DNA of 15,198 nucleotides. Origin: RYN-431 sp036388295. Lineage in GTDB: Bacteria > Planctomycetota > Phycisphaerae > Tepidisphaerales > Tepidisphaeraceae. The number at the start of each line of letters is the position of its first letter. The stretch's first letter is position 1. Positions 1 to 7,314 of this stretch are shown here, piece after piece. The position numbers and the translations under genes were made by a program. The DNA lies in the NCBI GenBank assembly GCA_036388295.1, contig DASVSC010000076.1, forward strand, positions 1 to 15,198. Direction: 5' to 3'. Under the pieces are notes generated by a model. The model saw nothing but the letters and a program-made list of their open reading frames with translations. It was not told where the DNA came from and ran no database searches.

Positions 1-105
1 GGCCACCCCGAATGCCGCATCGCCTCGCGTCCGCGACGACACGGCGGAGCGGAAGTCGTTTTGGTCGTCCGTGGTTTTTGTTTCGCCTAAGAACGCGTCC
101 CCACT

Positions 106-147
106 GGAAACAAATCGGTCGGCCCGGCGAAACGCCAGGCCGACCGA
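106..147 (-). terminator. Intrinsic terminator downstream of the QW-repeat gene
   Basis: A 9-bp perfect stem (116-124 with 138-146, extended by a T-A pair at 115/147) encloses one C/A mismatch, a further 4-bp GGCG/CGCC stem and an AAA loop. Read on the minus strand it lies 27 nt after the stop codon of the gene at 174-737 and is followed by ATTTGTTT. A GC stem followed by a U-rich tract is the form of a Rho-independent terminator. On the plus strand no T-tract follows, so it should act only on the minus-strand transcript. The remaining bases 1-105 show no gene I can support. Confidence 0.75.
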
Positions 148-173
148 GGATTGCCTTCAGCTACGGATGTTCG

Positions 174-737
174 TTACGCCGCGGTCGGGAACTGCCGGGC
201 GGTGGCCACACGGCGGCGGAGCGGGGCGAGTTGCCTGTCGCTCAGGTCGTCGGCCACACGGTCCAGCGTGCGGTCGATCAGGCCTGCCGCGGCGACCGTG
301 CGCGTTTCGGCCAGTTGGAACAGCACGAACGCCGTCACGGCCGGGTCACTGGGGGCGCGGCGGAAGGGCTCGCGCGGCCATTGGCCGTCGTCCCGCTGCA
401 GGTCGCCCAGCCGTTCGATCGCCCGCTCCACGCTCAGGCCCGCACCCGCGCCGCGGCTGAGGGCACGCAGGGCAAGGGCCGTGGTAACCGGATCGCCCCA
501 GCCGCCATCCGGCGCTTGGCTGGCGAGCAGGTAGCGGACCATTTTAGAAGAGATCGGCAAATGCGACTGGTTCAGCTCGTCCAGCCGAATGACGGCCAAC
601 GCCGCCCCGGCGACCGCGCCGCTGAGCAACTGCCGAATGCCCCCGACCGCCTCCGCGCGGCCGATGCACAATTCGTCGATCAGACGGTCAAATGCCTGAA
701 TCTGCCACCAACGCTCGATCTGTCGCACGGTCAACAT
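174..737 (-). CDS. Short QW-repeat (alpha/alpha-toroid-like) protein, function unknown
   Basis: 187 residues, ATG start with GGAG seven bases upstream. The middle carries two QW-type repeats like those of squalene-hopene cyclases and prenyltransferase beta subunits: QAPDGGW (Q74-W80, followed by GDPVTTALALRAL) and LQRDDGQW (Q114-W120, followed after a short loop by DPAVTAFVLFQL). In that superfamily each repeat packs helices of an alpha/alpha barrel. Real cyclases exceed 600 residues and need a DxDD or DCTAE-type catalytic motif. None is visible here, so cyclase activity is not supported. No signal peptide or membrane segment is seen, which points to a cytoplasmic protein. The gene stands alone, ends in a strong terminator, and is divergent from resB. 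A scaffold or ligand-binding role is only a guess. The gene call itself is firm because of start context, terminator and coherent repeats. Confidence 0.75.
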   Translation of the reverse strand: MLTVRQIERWWQIQAFDRLIDELCIGRAEAVGGIRQLLSGAVAGAALAVIRLDELNQSHLPISSKMVRYLLASQAPDGGWGDPVTTALALRALSRGAGAGLSVERAIERLGDLQRDDGQWPREPFRRAPSDPAVTAFVLFQLAETRTVAAAGLIDRTLDRVADDLSDRQLAPLRRRVATARQFPTAA

Positions 738-847
738 CCTTGAACTCCGTTCACGAGATGTTCGGTATTATGTACGGGAACAGTTCGGGCGGCAAGGCCT
801 GATACGGAAAATGTTCGGGGCGGCGGAAGTTAGAAGTTAGGGGAGGT

Positions 848-946
848 GTGGGAAGTTGAAAGTGGGAAGCGGGCAGTAAGAGGCGGAAAGAATACGCGTC
901 TCCCTCCGCCGTCTTCGCTTCCTGCTTTCCACTGTTAACTTCCCAC
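848..946. repeat. Imperfect intergenic inverted repeat (element A)
   Basis: Bases 848-873 and the reverse complement of 921-946 match at 22 of 26 positions around the core GTGGGAAGTT...AGTGG. The resemblance continues loosely outwards (841-847 against 947-960) and inwards. The left arm is almost all purine and the right arm almost all pyrimidine. It sits in the 308-nt gap between the divergent QW-repeat gene and resB. I see no convincing sigma-70 promoter in this gap. The 10-mer AAGTGGGAAG (860-869) recurs at 4801-4810 beside the hairpin after ccsA, which suggests the two belong to one repeat family. Confidence 0.55.
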
Positions 947-1045
947 TCCCTTCCCGTCCCTTTTGCCGCAGCTAAGTCTTGAAAGCGACAGCCAACGTAT
1001 CGGTCGTTAGAGTATGCGATTCCCCCAAACGCGGCGGCCCGAACG

Positions 1046-3115
1046 ATGAACCGACTGCTCGACTCGATCGACTGGCTTTTCCGTCACACGCTCCGTAGTG
1101 TGATCTTCGGCATCGCGCTGATGGTCGCGATCGCCGTCTACGTAGCCATCGGCTCGGGCGTGGCGGGCGTACGCGAATATTTCGAACTCGACGAACTCGG
1201 CTTCTTCAACGCCTGGCCGCTGAAGACCCTCATGGTGCTGCTGGTGGCCAACCTGGTGACGGTCACCTTGCAGCGCATACCATTCACGCCGCCACGCTAC
1301 GGCGTCTGGATGGTGCACGTCGGCATCGTCACACTCATCGCCGGCATGGGGTTGCACTACAGCCAGAAGGTGGAAGGATCGGCCTTCCTCATCAAGGGCC
1401 GCACGGCGAATCGTTATTACGATCGTTACGAGCGGGCGCTCTATTTCCAGGCGGCCGGCGTGGTGACGCGTGTGCCATTGCCGTCACTGCCGCGGTTCAA
1501 TTCGTACGCCGAAGAGCTCGGCAATGCGGATTACCTGGACCGGCCGGATCTGAAAGAGCTGTCGCCCGTCATCAGCCGCACGCCCGAAGGGCGCGTGGCG
1601 ACGGCGGCGGACGCGACCGGGGCGAAGTCGCTGCAGTTCAGCGTCGTCGGCTATTGGCCCTACGCGAACCTGCGTGAGCGAATCATCGAAGACCCGAAGC
1701 AGCCGCGCGTGGGCTTTTCGTTCAACCTGCCCGACCCCGCGATCGGCGAGCCGCACGACCGCATCCTCGCCGCCCGCCTGCCGAAGTACGCCAGAGTCAA
1801 CTGGGGATCGGCCGACATCGAACACCGCGAACTGCCCGACGCCGCCGCGGTCGACAAGCTCATCAGCGACGCCAAAGCCCTGCACATGCTGACGATCAAG
1901 ATCGGCGACTTCGAACAAAAGTCGGCCGTCCAGGTCGGCGACGTCATCCGCTTCGCCAACACCGGCTATGGGATTCGCGTCGAATCGTTCAACTCGCAGT
2001 GGGAGACGATCGATAAGAAGATCGTTCCGAAACTGACGTTCCTGGTGGCCGGGCCGAACGGGCTGACGTACCGGCGGATGGTGCTGGCGGACGGGCCGAA
2101 CAAAATGACCGACTTCAAGCTCGGCGAGCCCGGCGCGGGCCCGATCGGCAAGCGTCAAACCACGCTGATCGATCCGGCCTTGAACGTGGAATACGCCTTT
2201 AACATCGAAGCCGGTCTGATCCCGAAAAATGGCCTCGGCCGTGTGCTGTTTCTGACCACGCCCGGCTCGCCGAAGACGACGGTGCTGTCGGTGGAATCCA
2301 ACGGGCCGGCGTCGGTGCAGACGTTCGAAGGGGCGACAGGGCACCTGGACCTGGCCGCGCCGATGACGGAAGAATCGACGCTGATGGCCACGATGGGCCA
2401 ACAGCCGCCGCGCGACGTGTTTCACGTCGACTGCGTGCGGACGGAAAACGCCGGTTCCGTGGAGTCGTACGTCGAAGAAGTCCCTAAAGCCACGCGCACC
2501 CGCGACGAAGGCAACAGCGGCCGGCGGCAGGTGGTGCGAGTGAAATACGACGGCGTCGATGCCGACGACAAGCCGTTCGGCGGCACCGTCCTCGTCCCGT
2601 TCAGCGAGCGTCCGTTCGAAACGCCTTGGAAGGGCGGGCTGATCACGGTGCCCAACGCCGCGTCGGTCGCGCAGGTGCAGCTGGCGAACAACTGGCGGCC
2701 ACTGCCCGCGGCGGTCCGGCTGGATAAGCTCGAAGCCATTGCCTACGCCGGCATGGACCCGGCCGCCGGCAGTCTGGTACGCGACTACCGCTCCACCATC
2801 ACCCTCACCGATCCGCAGACCGGCAAAGGCCGCACTGACACGGTTTTCCTCAACAGCCCGGTCTTCTACAGCTCCGACAACTGGATCTTCTTCCAGTCGT
2901 CGTTCGACATCACCAACAACCAGTGGTCGATCCTCGGCGTCGGCAACCGGCCCGGCACGTACATTATGACCGCCGGCTGCGGGCTGATCATCGTTGGCAT
3001 CTTTTACGCGTTCTACATCAAGCCCGTTCTCCTTCGCAGGATGAAGCAGAAGGCGCTGGCGAATGCCCAGGTAAAGCAGCGCCCGGTCGGCGTTCTTGAA
3101 GGGGTGGCGACTTAA
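1046..3115 (+). CDS. resB: System II cytochrome c biogenesis protein ResB (CcsB)
   Basis: 689 residues. ResB works with CcsA to move haem across the cytoplasmic membrane and attach it to apocytochrome c CXXCH motifs. Three N-terminal membrane helices are visible (about 17-37, 58-76, 86-104), then a large extracytoplasmic domain (about 105-635), then a last helix (about 638-658) with a basic cytoplasmic tail. H91, in the sequence VWMVHVGIV of the third helix, is placed like the conserved haem-binding membrane histidine of the CcsB part. The segment before the last helix (LNSPVFYSSDNWIFFQSSFD, then GNRPGTYIM) has the usual ResB look. The ATG lacks a clear Shine-Dalgarno, but the next residues start the expected topology. 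It lies 18 nt before ccsA and is surely cotranscribed with it. The last codons (GVAT-stop) fall inside a 20-bp palindrome, so the extreme C-terminus may be repeat-derived. Confidence 0.88.
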   Translation: MNRLLDSIDWLFRHTLRSVIFGIALMVAIAVYVAIGSGVAGVREYFELDELGFFNAWPLKTLMVLLVANLVTVTLQRIPFTPPRYGVWMVHVGIVTLIAGMGLHYSQKVEGSAFLIKGRTANRYYDRYERALYFQAAGVVTRVPLPSLPRFNSYAEELGNADYLDRPDLKELSPVISRTPEGRVATAADATGAKSLQFSVVGYWPYANLRERIIEDPKQPRVGFSFNLPDPAIGEPHDRILAARLPKYARVNWGSADIEHRELPDAAAVDKLISDAKALHMLTIKIGDFEQKSAVQVGDVIRFANTGYGIRVESFNSQWETIDKKIVPKLTFLVAGPNGLTYRRMVLADGPNKMTDFKLGEPGAGPIGKRQTTLIDPALNVEYAFNIEAGLIPKNGLGRVLFLTTPGSPKTTVLSVESNGPASVQTFEGATGHLDLAAPMTEESTLMATMGQQPPRDVFHVDCVRTENAGSVESYVEEVPKATRTRDEGNSGRRQVVRVKYDGVDADDKPFGGTVLVPFSERPFETPWKGGLITVPNAASVAQVQLANNWRPLPAAVRLDKLEAIAYAGMDPAAGSLVRDYRSTITLTDPQTGKGRTDTVFLNSPVFYSSDNWIFFQSSFDITNNQWSILGVGNRPGTYIMTAGCGLIIVGIFYAFYIKPVLLRRMKQKALANAQVKQRPVGVLEGVAT

Positions 3116-3123
3116 GTCGCCAC
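3104..3123. repeat. 20-bp perfect palindrome centred on CTTAAG, overlapping the resB stop
   Basis: The half site GTGGCGACTT is followed by its exact complement. After a G/G mismatch at 3103/3124, two more pairs (3101-3102 with 3125-3126) extend it. The resB stop codon TAA (3113-3115) lies at its centre. A second palindrome of the same design is at 8733-8754 (TGGC, two variable bases, CTTAAG, and the complement). In RNA it would form a stem between the resB stop and the ccsA start. Confidence 0.8.
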
Positions 3124-3133
3124 GCCACATTCC

Positions 3134-4798
3134 ATGAAGAAATTGTTCTCAGTCGTCGCGTTACTCCTTCTTGCAATCGGTGCGTCCGCCCGCGCCGACT
3201 TCGCCGCGGACGTCGACTTGTCCGACGCCAAGTTGCTGTCGGTCCAGCACAACCAGACGATCAAGACGTTCGACACCTACGCGCGCGACGTGCTGTTCCA
3301 GATCACCGGCAAAACGAAGCTGGAAGGCCGGCCGGCCGCGTTCGTGGTGATGGACATGATGTTCCGGCCCGACCAGTACGCGCGGCGCAACATCATCTAC
3401 GTGCGCAATAAGCCGTTTCGCGTTGACTTCGGCGAGCTGTCGATGATCGACCAAACGGAAAAGGATCGCATCGTCAAAGAGGGCACGCTGTCGCTCGACT
3501 TCTGGCTGAAGCCGGACGTGCAGACGGCCATGGCGCAGATGATGGCCCGCGCGACGGTGAAGGCCGACGCGATTAACCAGATCAACGGTCAGGCCCGCAC
3601 GCTGATGACCGTCCTCGGGCCGGCAGACAATTACGCCATCGACACGCTCGCCATCCTGCCGCCGCGCAACAGTGCCGCGGCGAACGAGAAGCCGTGGGTG
3701 ACGACGGTCCAAGTCATGGACGCCGCCCGCGCCGCCCAGGCGAACCCGACTTCGCGGCCCGCCAGCATCGCCGGCTACACGCCGGAAAACGTGGCCCGAT
3801 TGATTGAGGGTGTCGACGCCGCACGCATCGCCTGGCTGGCACAGGACGCGCCCGGCACGAAGGCCGCGTTCGCGAAGGTCGCCGGGGCCGCCGCCGAAGC
3901 GAATCCGGAGATTTATCCGTCGGCCACCAAGCGCCGCTTCGAAGTCGCCTACAACAGTTTGTTCCGCCTGACCATGCCGGGCGCGCTCGTTTACTTCGTG
4001 GGCTTCGTCCTGTTCCTGCTGGCGTGGAAGACCGAACTGCCGTGGCTTTATAAGACGGCCATCGGCGTCACGCTGTTCGGCTGGGTCGTCCACGCCGCCG
4101 CCATCGGCATCCGCTGGTGGCTGGTGCAAAAAAGCGTCGGCAACTGGTTCGAGGCCATCCCGATCAAGAACCAGTTCGAAAGCGTGTTGTTCAGCGCGTT
4201 CTTCGGCGTGACGGTCGCCCTCATCCTGGAACGCTGGAAGAAGCTCGGCCTGTTCGGCGCAGCCGCCGCGTGCGTGGGCATGCTGTCGCTGGTCGCAATT
4301 TTCTCCGCCCCGTACGTCACCGGCCGCGACATCGGCGGCGAAATCCGCCAGAACGCCGGCATCCTGATGACCTACTGGCTGTACGTGCACGTCACACTCG
4401 TCACCGCCAGCTACGCCCTGATCGGCATGACCTTCGTCTTCGGCGTTTGGTACGTCGTGCAGTACTTACAAAACAGCGACGCGCAGGTGCTCAAGACCGT
4501 CGACGACTGCAACCTGGTCATGCTGCAGCTGGCGATGTGGATTCTGGGCATCGGCATCATCACCGGCGCGCTCTGGGCCGACGTCAGCTGGGGCCGGCCG
4601 TGGGGCTGGGACCCGAAGGAGACGTTCGCCCTGGTGACGTGGATCGTCTACCTGATCATCATCCACGTCCGCTTCGTCACCCACGGCCGCACGCGGGCGC
4701 TGACCACCGGCATCCTCAGCATCGTCGGCTTCGGCGTCATGCTGTTCAACTGGATCGGCGTGAACTTCTTCCTGGTGGGATTGCATAGCTACGCGTGA
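3134..4798 (+). CDS. ccsA: System II cytochrome c biogenesis protein CcsA (ResC) with extra N-terminal periplasmic domain
   Basis: 554 residues. CcsA presents haem through its WWD domain for ligation to apocytochrome c on the outer face of the membrane. The sequence starts with a signal-like segment (MKKLFSVVALLLLAIGASARA), then an extracytoplasmic region of about 250 residues holding KTFDTYARDVL, a motif also met between the ResB and CcsA parts of fused CcsBA proteins. About eight membrane helices follow from residue 280. The WWD core is W486-E496 (WGRPWGWDPKE). H419 before it and H551 after it fit the two periplasmic haem-ligand histidines, and H511 (IIIHVRFV) fits the membrane one. Together with H91 of ResB, the four-histidine set is complete. 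H320 and R327 in the second helix are also typical. The start is 18 nt after resB without a strong Shine-Dalgarno. No c-type cytochrome or thiol-redox partner is in the window. Confidence 0.92.
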   Translation: MKKLFSVVALLLLAIGASARADFAADVDLSDAKLLSVQHNQTIKTFDTYARDVLFQITGKTKLEGRPAAFVVMDMMFRPDQYARRNIIYVRNKPFRVDFGELSMIDQTEKDRIVKEGTLSLDFWLKPDVQTAMAQMMARATVKADAINQINGQARTLMTVLGPADNYAIDTLAILPPRNSAAANEKPWVTTVQVMDAARAAQANPTSRPASIAGYTPENVARLIEGVDAARIAWLAQDAPGTKAAFAKVAGAAAEANPEIYPSATKRRFEVAYNSLFRLTMPGALVYFVGFVLFLLAWKTELPWLYKTAIGVTLFGWVVHAAAIGIRWWLVQKSVGNWFEAIPIKNQFESVLFSAFFGVTVALILERWKKLGLFGAAAACVGMLSLVAIFSAPYVTGRDIGGEIRQNAGILMTYWLYVHVTLVTASYALIGMTFVFGVWYVVQYLQNSDAQVLKTVDDCNLVMLQLAMWILGIGIITGALWADVSWGRPWGWDPKETFALVTWIVYLIIIHVRFVTHGRTRALTTGILSIVGFGVMLFNWIGVNFFLVGLHSYA

Positions 4799-4808
4799 AG
4801 AAGTGGGA

Positions 4809-4872
4809 AGGGTAAAGGCGTGAGGCGTGAGGAAAGAGACTAATCTTCCCTCACGCCTCACGCCTTTACCCT
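4809..4872. repeat. Near-perfect 29-bp-arm inverted repeat between ccsA and trpS (element B)
   Basis: Arms 4809-4837 and 4844-4872 pair at 28 of 29 positions, with a 6-nt loop (4838-4843). Each arm holds a tandem GGCGTGA doublet. It begins 11 nt after the ccsA stop codon and ends 41 nt before trpS. It probably ends or protects the ccsA transcript, but no T-tract follows, so it is not a textbook intrinsic terminator. The flanking 10-mer AAGTGGGAAG at 4801-4810 is identical to a stretch in the inverted repeat upstream of resB, which suggests a mobile or amplified intergenic repeat family. Confidence 0.8.
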
Positions 4873-4913
4873 CTCCCCTTACCTCCCGCGACGCAATGGA
4901 ATAAATTGCCCGC

Positions 4914-6008
4914 ATGCCCACCCCGCGCCCCCGCATTCTCACCGGCGACACGCCCACCGGCCGCCTGCATCTAGGCCATTACGTCGGCAGCGTGGAAAAC
5001 CGTTTGGCGATGCAGGACGATTTCGACTGCTACTTCATCATCGCCAACAAGCACGCCTTCACGACGCGGGCCGACCGGCCCGACGAAATCCGCCAGAGCG
5101 TGCTGGAGATCGCCACCGACTACCTGGCCTGCGGCATAGACCCGCAGCGCAGCACGATGTTCCTGCAAAGCGAAGTGCCGGCGATCGATGAGCTGACGTT
5201 CTCTTTCGCCATGCTGATCCCGTTCAACCGCGTGATGCGCAATCCAACGCTCACGCAGGAGATCAAAGACAAAGACCTCGGCGACCATTACCCCTTCGGC
5301 TTCCCCCTCTACGCCGTCGGCCAGTGTGCCGATATCCTGGCCTTCCGCCCCGAGTGGGTGCCGGTCGGCGAAGACCAGATCCCGCACCTGGAACTGACGC
5401 GTGAAGTCGCCCGGCGATTTAATCACCTGTACTGCGGCGTCAGCAACCACGCGAAAGACGAAAACGCCGTGGGCGAGGGCGGTTTATTCCCGGTCATCAA
5501 GCCGAAGCTCGGCCGCGTCAAACGCCTCGTCGGCCTCGGCCCGCCGGGGGCGGACGGCACTCTGCTCAAAATGAGCAAATCCCTCAACAACAGCATTCTC
5601 CTGTCCGACCCGGCTGACGTCGTGCAGAAGAAAATCATGGGGATGTACACCGACCCTAAACGCGTTACTGGCAAAGAACCCGGAGAAACTGATCCGGCCA
5701 AAAACCCGCTCTGGGCGATGCACGAAACGTTCAATACGGACACCGTCTGGGTGGACGAACACCGCTCCCGCTACGCCAGCGGCACAGTGGGCGACGTGGT
5801 CATCAAACGGAAGCTGGTCGAGGTGATCAACGCCCTGATCGACCCGATCCGTACCCGGCGCAAGCAGTTCGAAGACCGGCCGGATGACGTGATCGACGCC
5901 TTGCGCCTCGGCACGAAGAAGGCGAACGTGATAGCCGAGGAAACACTGGCCTTGGCGAAAAAGGCGATGAAGCAGGACTTCTTCGGGCGGTCGCTGACGA
6001 TCGAGTGA
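4914..6008 (+). CDS. trpS: Tryptophan--tRNA ligase
   Basis: 364 residues, class I aminoacyl-tRNA synthetase that charges tRNA-Trp in the cytoplasm. The ATP-binding HIGH motif appears as HLGH (H19-H22) in the stretch TGDTPTGRLHLGHYVGS, and KMSKS is exact at 219-223 (LLKMSKSLNNS). The tryptophanyl signature GEDQ (152-155, VPVGEDQIPHLELTREVARRFN) separates it from the related tyrosyl enzyme. Length is slightly above the usual 330-340, from small insertions around residues 170-215. The ATG at 4914 is chosen because the motif order begins at once after it; an upstream ATG at 4896 runs into a stop. There is no evident Shine-Dalgarno. The gene is preceded by an inverted repeat but by no recognisable T-box or trp leader peptide, and it appears to be transcribed alone. 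Confidence 0.95.
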   Translation: MPTPRPRILTGDTPTGRLHLGHYVGSVENRLAMQDDFDCYFIIANKHAFTTRADRPDEIRQSVLEIATDYLACGIDPQRSTMFLQSEVPAIDELTFSFAMLIPFNRVMRNPTLTQEIKDKDLGDHYPFGFPLYAVGQCADILAFRPEWVPVGEDQIPHLELTREVARRFNHLYCGVSNHAKDENAVGEGGLFPVIKPKLGRVKRLVGLGPPGADGTLLKMSKSLNNSILLSDPADVVQKKIMGMYTDPKRVTGKEPGETDPAKNPLWAMHETFNTDTVWVDEHRSRYASGTVGDVVIKRKLVEVINALIDPIRTRRKQFEDRPDDVIDALRLGTKKANVIAEETLALAKKAMKQDFFGRSLTIE

Positions 6009-6077
6009 TGTACCGAGAGCACCCAGTCTGTCTGCGGCCGCCGTATGCTCTCCGTCGCACGCCGAAGGCGGCGTTGC

Positions 6078-6222
6078 ATTCCCTCTCCCGGTATGGCCGG
6101 GAGAGGGTAGGGTGAGGGCTTCCACCGGGCCCCCTCGAACGTCAGCCCGCGCTCGCTTCGAAAGCGTTCACTGTCGCCAGCCCTCCCCCTAACCCTCTCA
6201 CGGCCATACTGGGAGAGGGAAT
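6078..6222. repeat. MITE-like element with 43-44-bp terminal inverted repeats and nested hairpins (element C)
   Basis: The left end 6078-6120 and the reverse complement of the right end 6179-6222 match except for three substitutions and one inserted base. Each end is itself a hairpin. The left one is a perfect 11-bp stem (CCCTCTCCCGG at 6081-6091 with CCGGGAGAGGG at 6097-6107, loop TATGG). The right one (6193-6219) has two mismatches. About 58 bp of non-repetitive sequence lies between the ends. The element fills the gap between the convergent trpS and the 6228-6773 gene, and its edge is only 5 bp from the latter's stop codon. It has no ORF of its own, so any movement would depend on an enzyme elsewhere. 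It may also serve as a two-way transcription end. Confidence 0.75.
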
Positions 6223-6227
6223 CAGAA

Positions 6228-6773
6228 TCACGCCGAACGCGACTCGGCCTGTTCTTCGAACGGGATCACGGGCTGCGGCATGTCGATGGCAAATCCACGC
6301 CCTTGGAGCATTCGACGGCGAACGTTTTCCGCCCGGTGCAGATGAATCACCGTGAACAAACTGGCAATCAGCAAGATGATCAACGCCACGTCGGCCAAAA
6401 TCACTTTGCGAATGATGTCAATTGGTTCACCGTGGGGGACATTTTGGAACAAGAGCCGCTGTGCCAGTACCCAAGCCGCCCAAGTTATGATGGCTCCAAG
6501 CAGGTATATAAATGCCAATGAGACTGCGATCGCAATCGCGTTCCCTTGCCGCACGAACGTTGAAAGTGTCCAGAAGATGGCCACTGGCAATAAAAAGAAC
6601 ATCCCGACCGGAAGGTCTAGGGCCATCTGCCTCCACTGACTGCCAACCGCTTCCGTGACTTCGATGATGATTGATCCGAAGTACACCAGCAATGGTGTCA
6701 GCATGAGGATGCCAAAGGCGCGGACGCCAGCGGCCGCACGAGCGAACGGATCATCAGCGTGCTGAGAATCCAT
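6228..6773 (-). CDS. Four-helix membrane protein, function unknown
   Basis: 181 residues, third gene of the rsmE operon. Four hydrophobic helices are visible (about 19-40, 53-73, 78-101, 122-145), with a short N-terminal head and a C-terminal tail of about 35 residues (HLHRAENVRRRMLQGRGF and on). By the positive-inside rule that tail is cytoplasmic. Its ATG lies 20 nt inside the end of the upstream gene, in another frame, which implies translational coupling. Its base composition looks a little richer in A/T than the flanking genes. No catalytic motif or known family is recognised. The plan (short head, four helices, charged or Pro-containing tail) resembles the preceding gene product, so the two may be partners or distant relatives; that is inference. 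Confident as a gene, not as to role. Confidence 0.78.
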   Translation of the reverse strand: MDSQHADDPFARAAAGVRAFGILMLTPLLVYFGSIIIEVTEAVGSQWRQMALDLPVGMFFLLPVAIFWTLSTFVRQGNAIAIAVSLAFIYLLGAIITWAAWVLAQRLLFQNVPHGEPIDIIRKVILADVALIILLIASLFTVIHLHRAENVRRRMLQGRGFAIDMPQPVIPFEEQAESRSA

Positions 6774-7314
6774 GCACGGTTTCCGGTTTCACCGCCGGCA
6801 GGTAATACGCCTGCATCGGCTGGTACGGCGTCGGCACGTATGCGGCCGTGAAGGGCGTGCGCCGCAGGGCGTCGATCGTCCACTTGACGATCATCGCGTG
6901 CGCTGCCGCCACGGCCGCCGGGAGCAGGGCCCCGGCGACTTCGCCGCCGGCCACCGACACCACGGCGGCGAACGTTGCCATCGCGCCGACCATCGCCGCA
7001 CCGATGAGCGTCAGGATCAGCACCACGCGCCCGCCGCCGCGGACGAGCAGGCCGAGTGTCAGGGCGATGATCGCGTAGAGCGACAGCGCCACGCCGTAGG
7101 CGATGAATACGACTTGCGGGTCGACCGGGATCTGCCGGCGGAGTTCGTCGACGCGGGCCCGGATGGCCGGGTCCTGCATCAGGGAGGGCAACGACACGCC
7201 GGCGATGACCAGCATGCCGCCGAGCAGCAGCGCCAGACCGCCGAGGACGAGCAACAGTACGCCGGCACGGCGGGCGGGCGGGTTCGGCGGACGATAGGCG
7301 TAGGCAGGCGTCAT
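6754..7314 (-). CDS. Four-helix membrane protein with Pro/Tyr-rich ends, function unknown
   Basis: 186 residues from the ATG at 7314. This start is chosen because ATG and the rsmE stop share the sequence ATGA, a typical coupled overlap; longer upstream readings in this frame only shadow rsmE. The N-terminus MTPAYAYRPPNPPARR is followed by four hydrophobic segments (about 17-40, 69-91, 96-122, 124-146). A polar loop with RARVDELRRQIPVDPQ (52-67) lies between the first two. The C-terminal tail is rich in Tyr and Pro (AAYVPTPYQPMQAYYLPAVKP). No known family or active-site motif is recognised. Its last 20 nt overlap the next gene. The tight linkage to rsmE suggests cotranscription but does not by itself imply a role in ribosome modification. 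Confidence 0.78.
   Translation of the reverse strand: MTPAYAYRPPNPPARRAGVLLLVLGGLALLLGGMLVIAGVSLPSLMQDPAIRARVDELRRQIPVDPQVVFIAYGVALSLYAIIALTLGLLVRGGGRVVLILTLIGAAMVGAMATFAAVVSVAGGEVAGALLPAAVAAAHAMIVKWTIDALRRTPFTAAYVPTPYQPMQAYYLPAVKPETVHGFSAR

Noticed and set aside
12..743. 243-codon open frame on the plus strand at the left edge
   Set aside because: Opposite the QW-repeat gene, Arg-rich, and interrupts a strong minus-strand terminator; no family features.
1484..3130. 548-codon open frame on the minus strand opposite resB
   Set aside because: It lies wholly opposite a well-recognised gene, is rich in Arg, His, Val and Gly as expected for the complement of GC-rich codons, and shows no motif.
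3161..4390. 409-codon open frame on the minus strand opposite ccsA
   Set aside because: Shadow of the ccsA reading frame; Arg/His/Gln-rich with no domain, while the plus strand has clear signal peptide, helices and WWD motif.
4799..4913. T-box or trp attenuator upstream of trpS
   Set aside because: A strong hairpin is present, but there is no T-box sequence, no Trp-rich leader ORF and no T-tract; it looks like a dispersed repeat instead.
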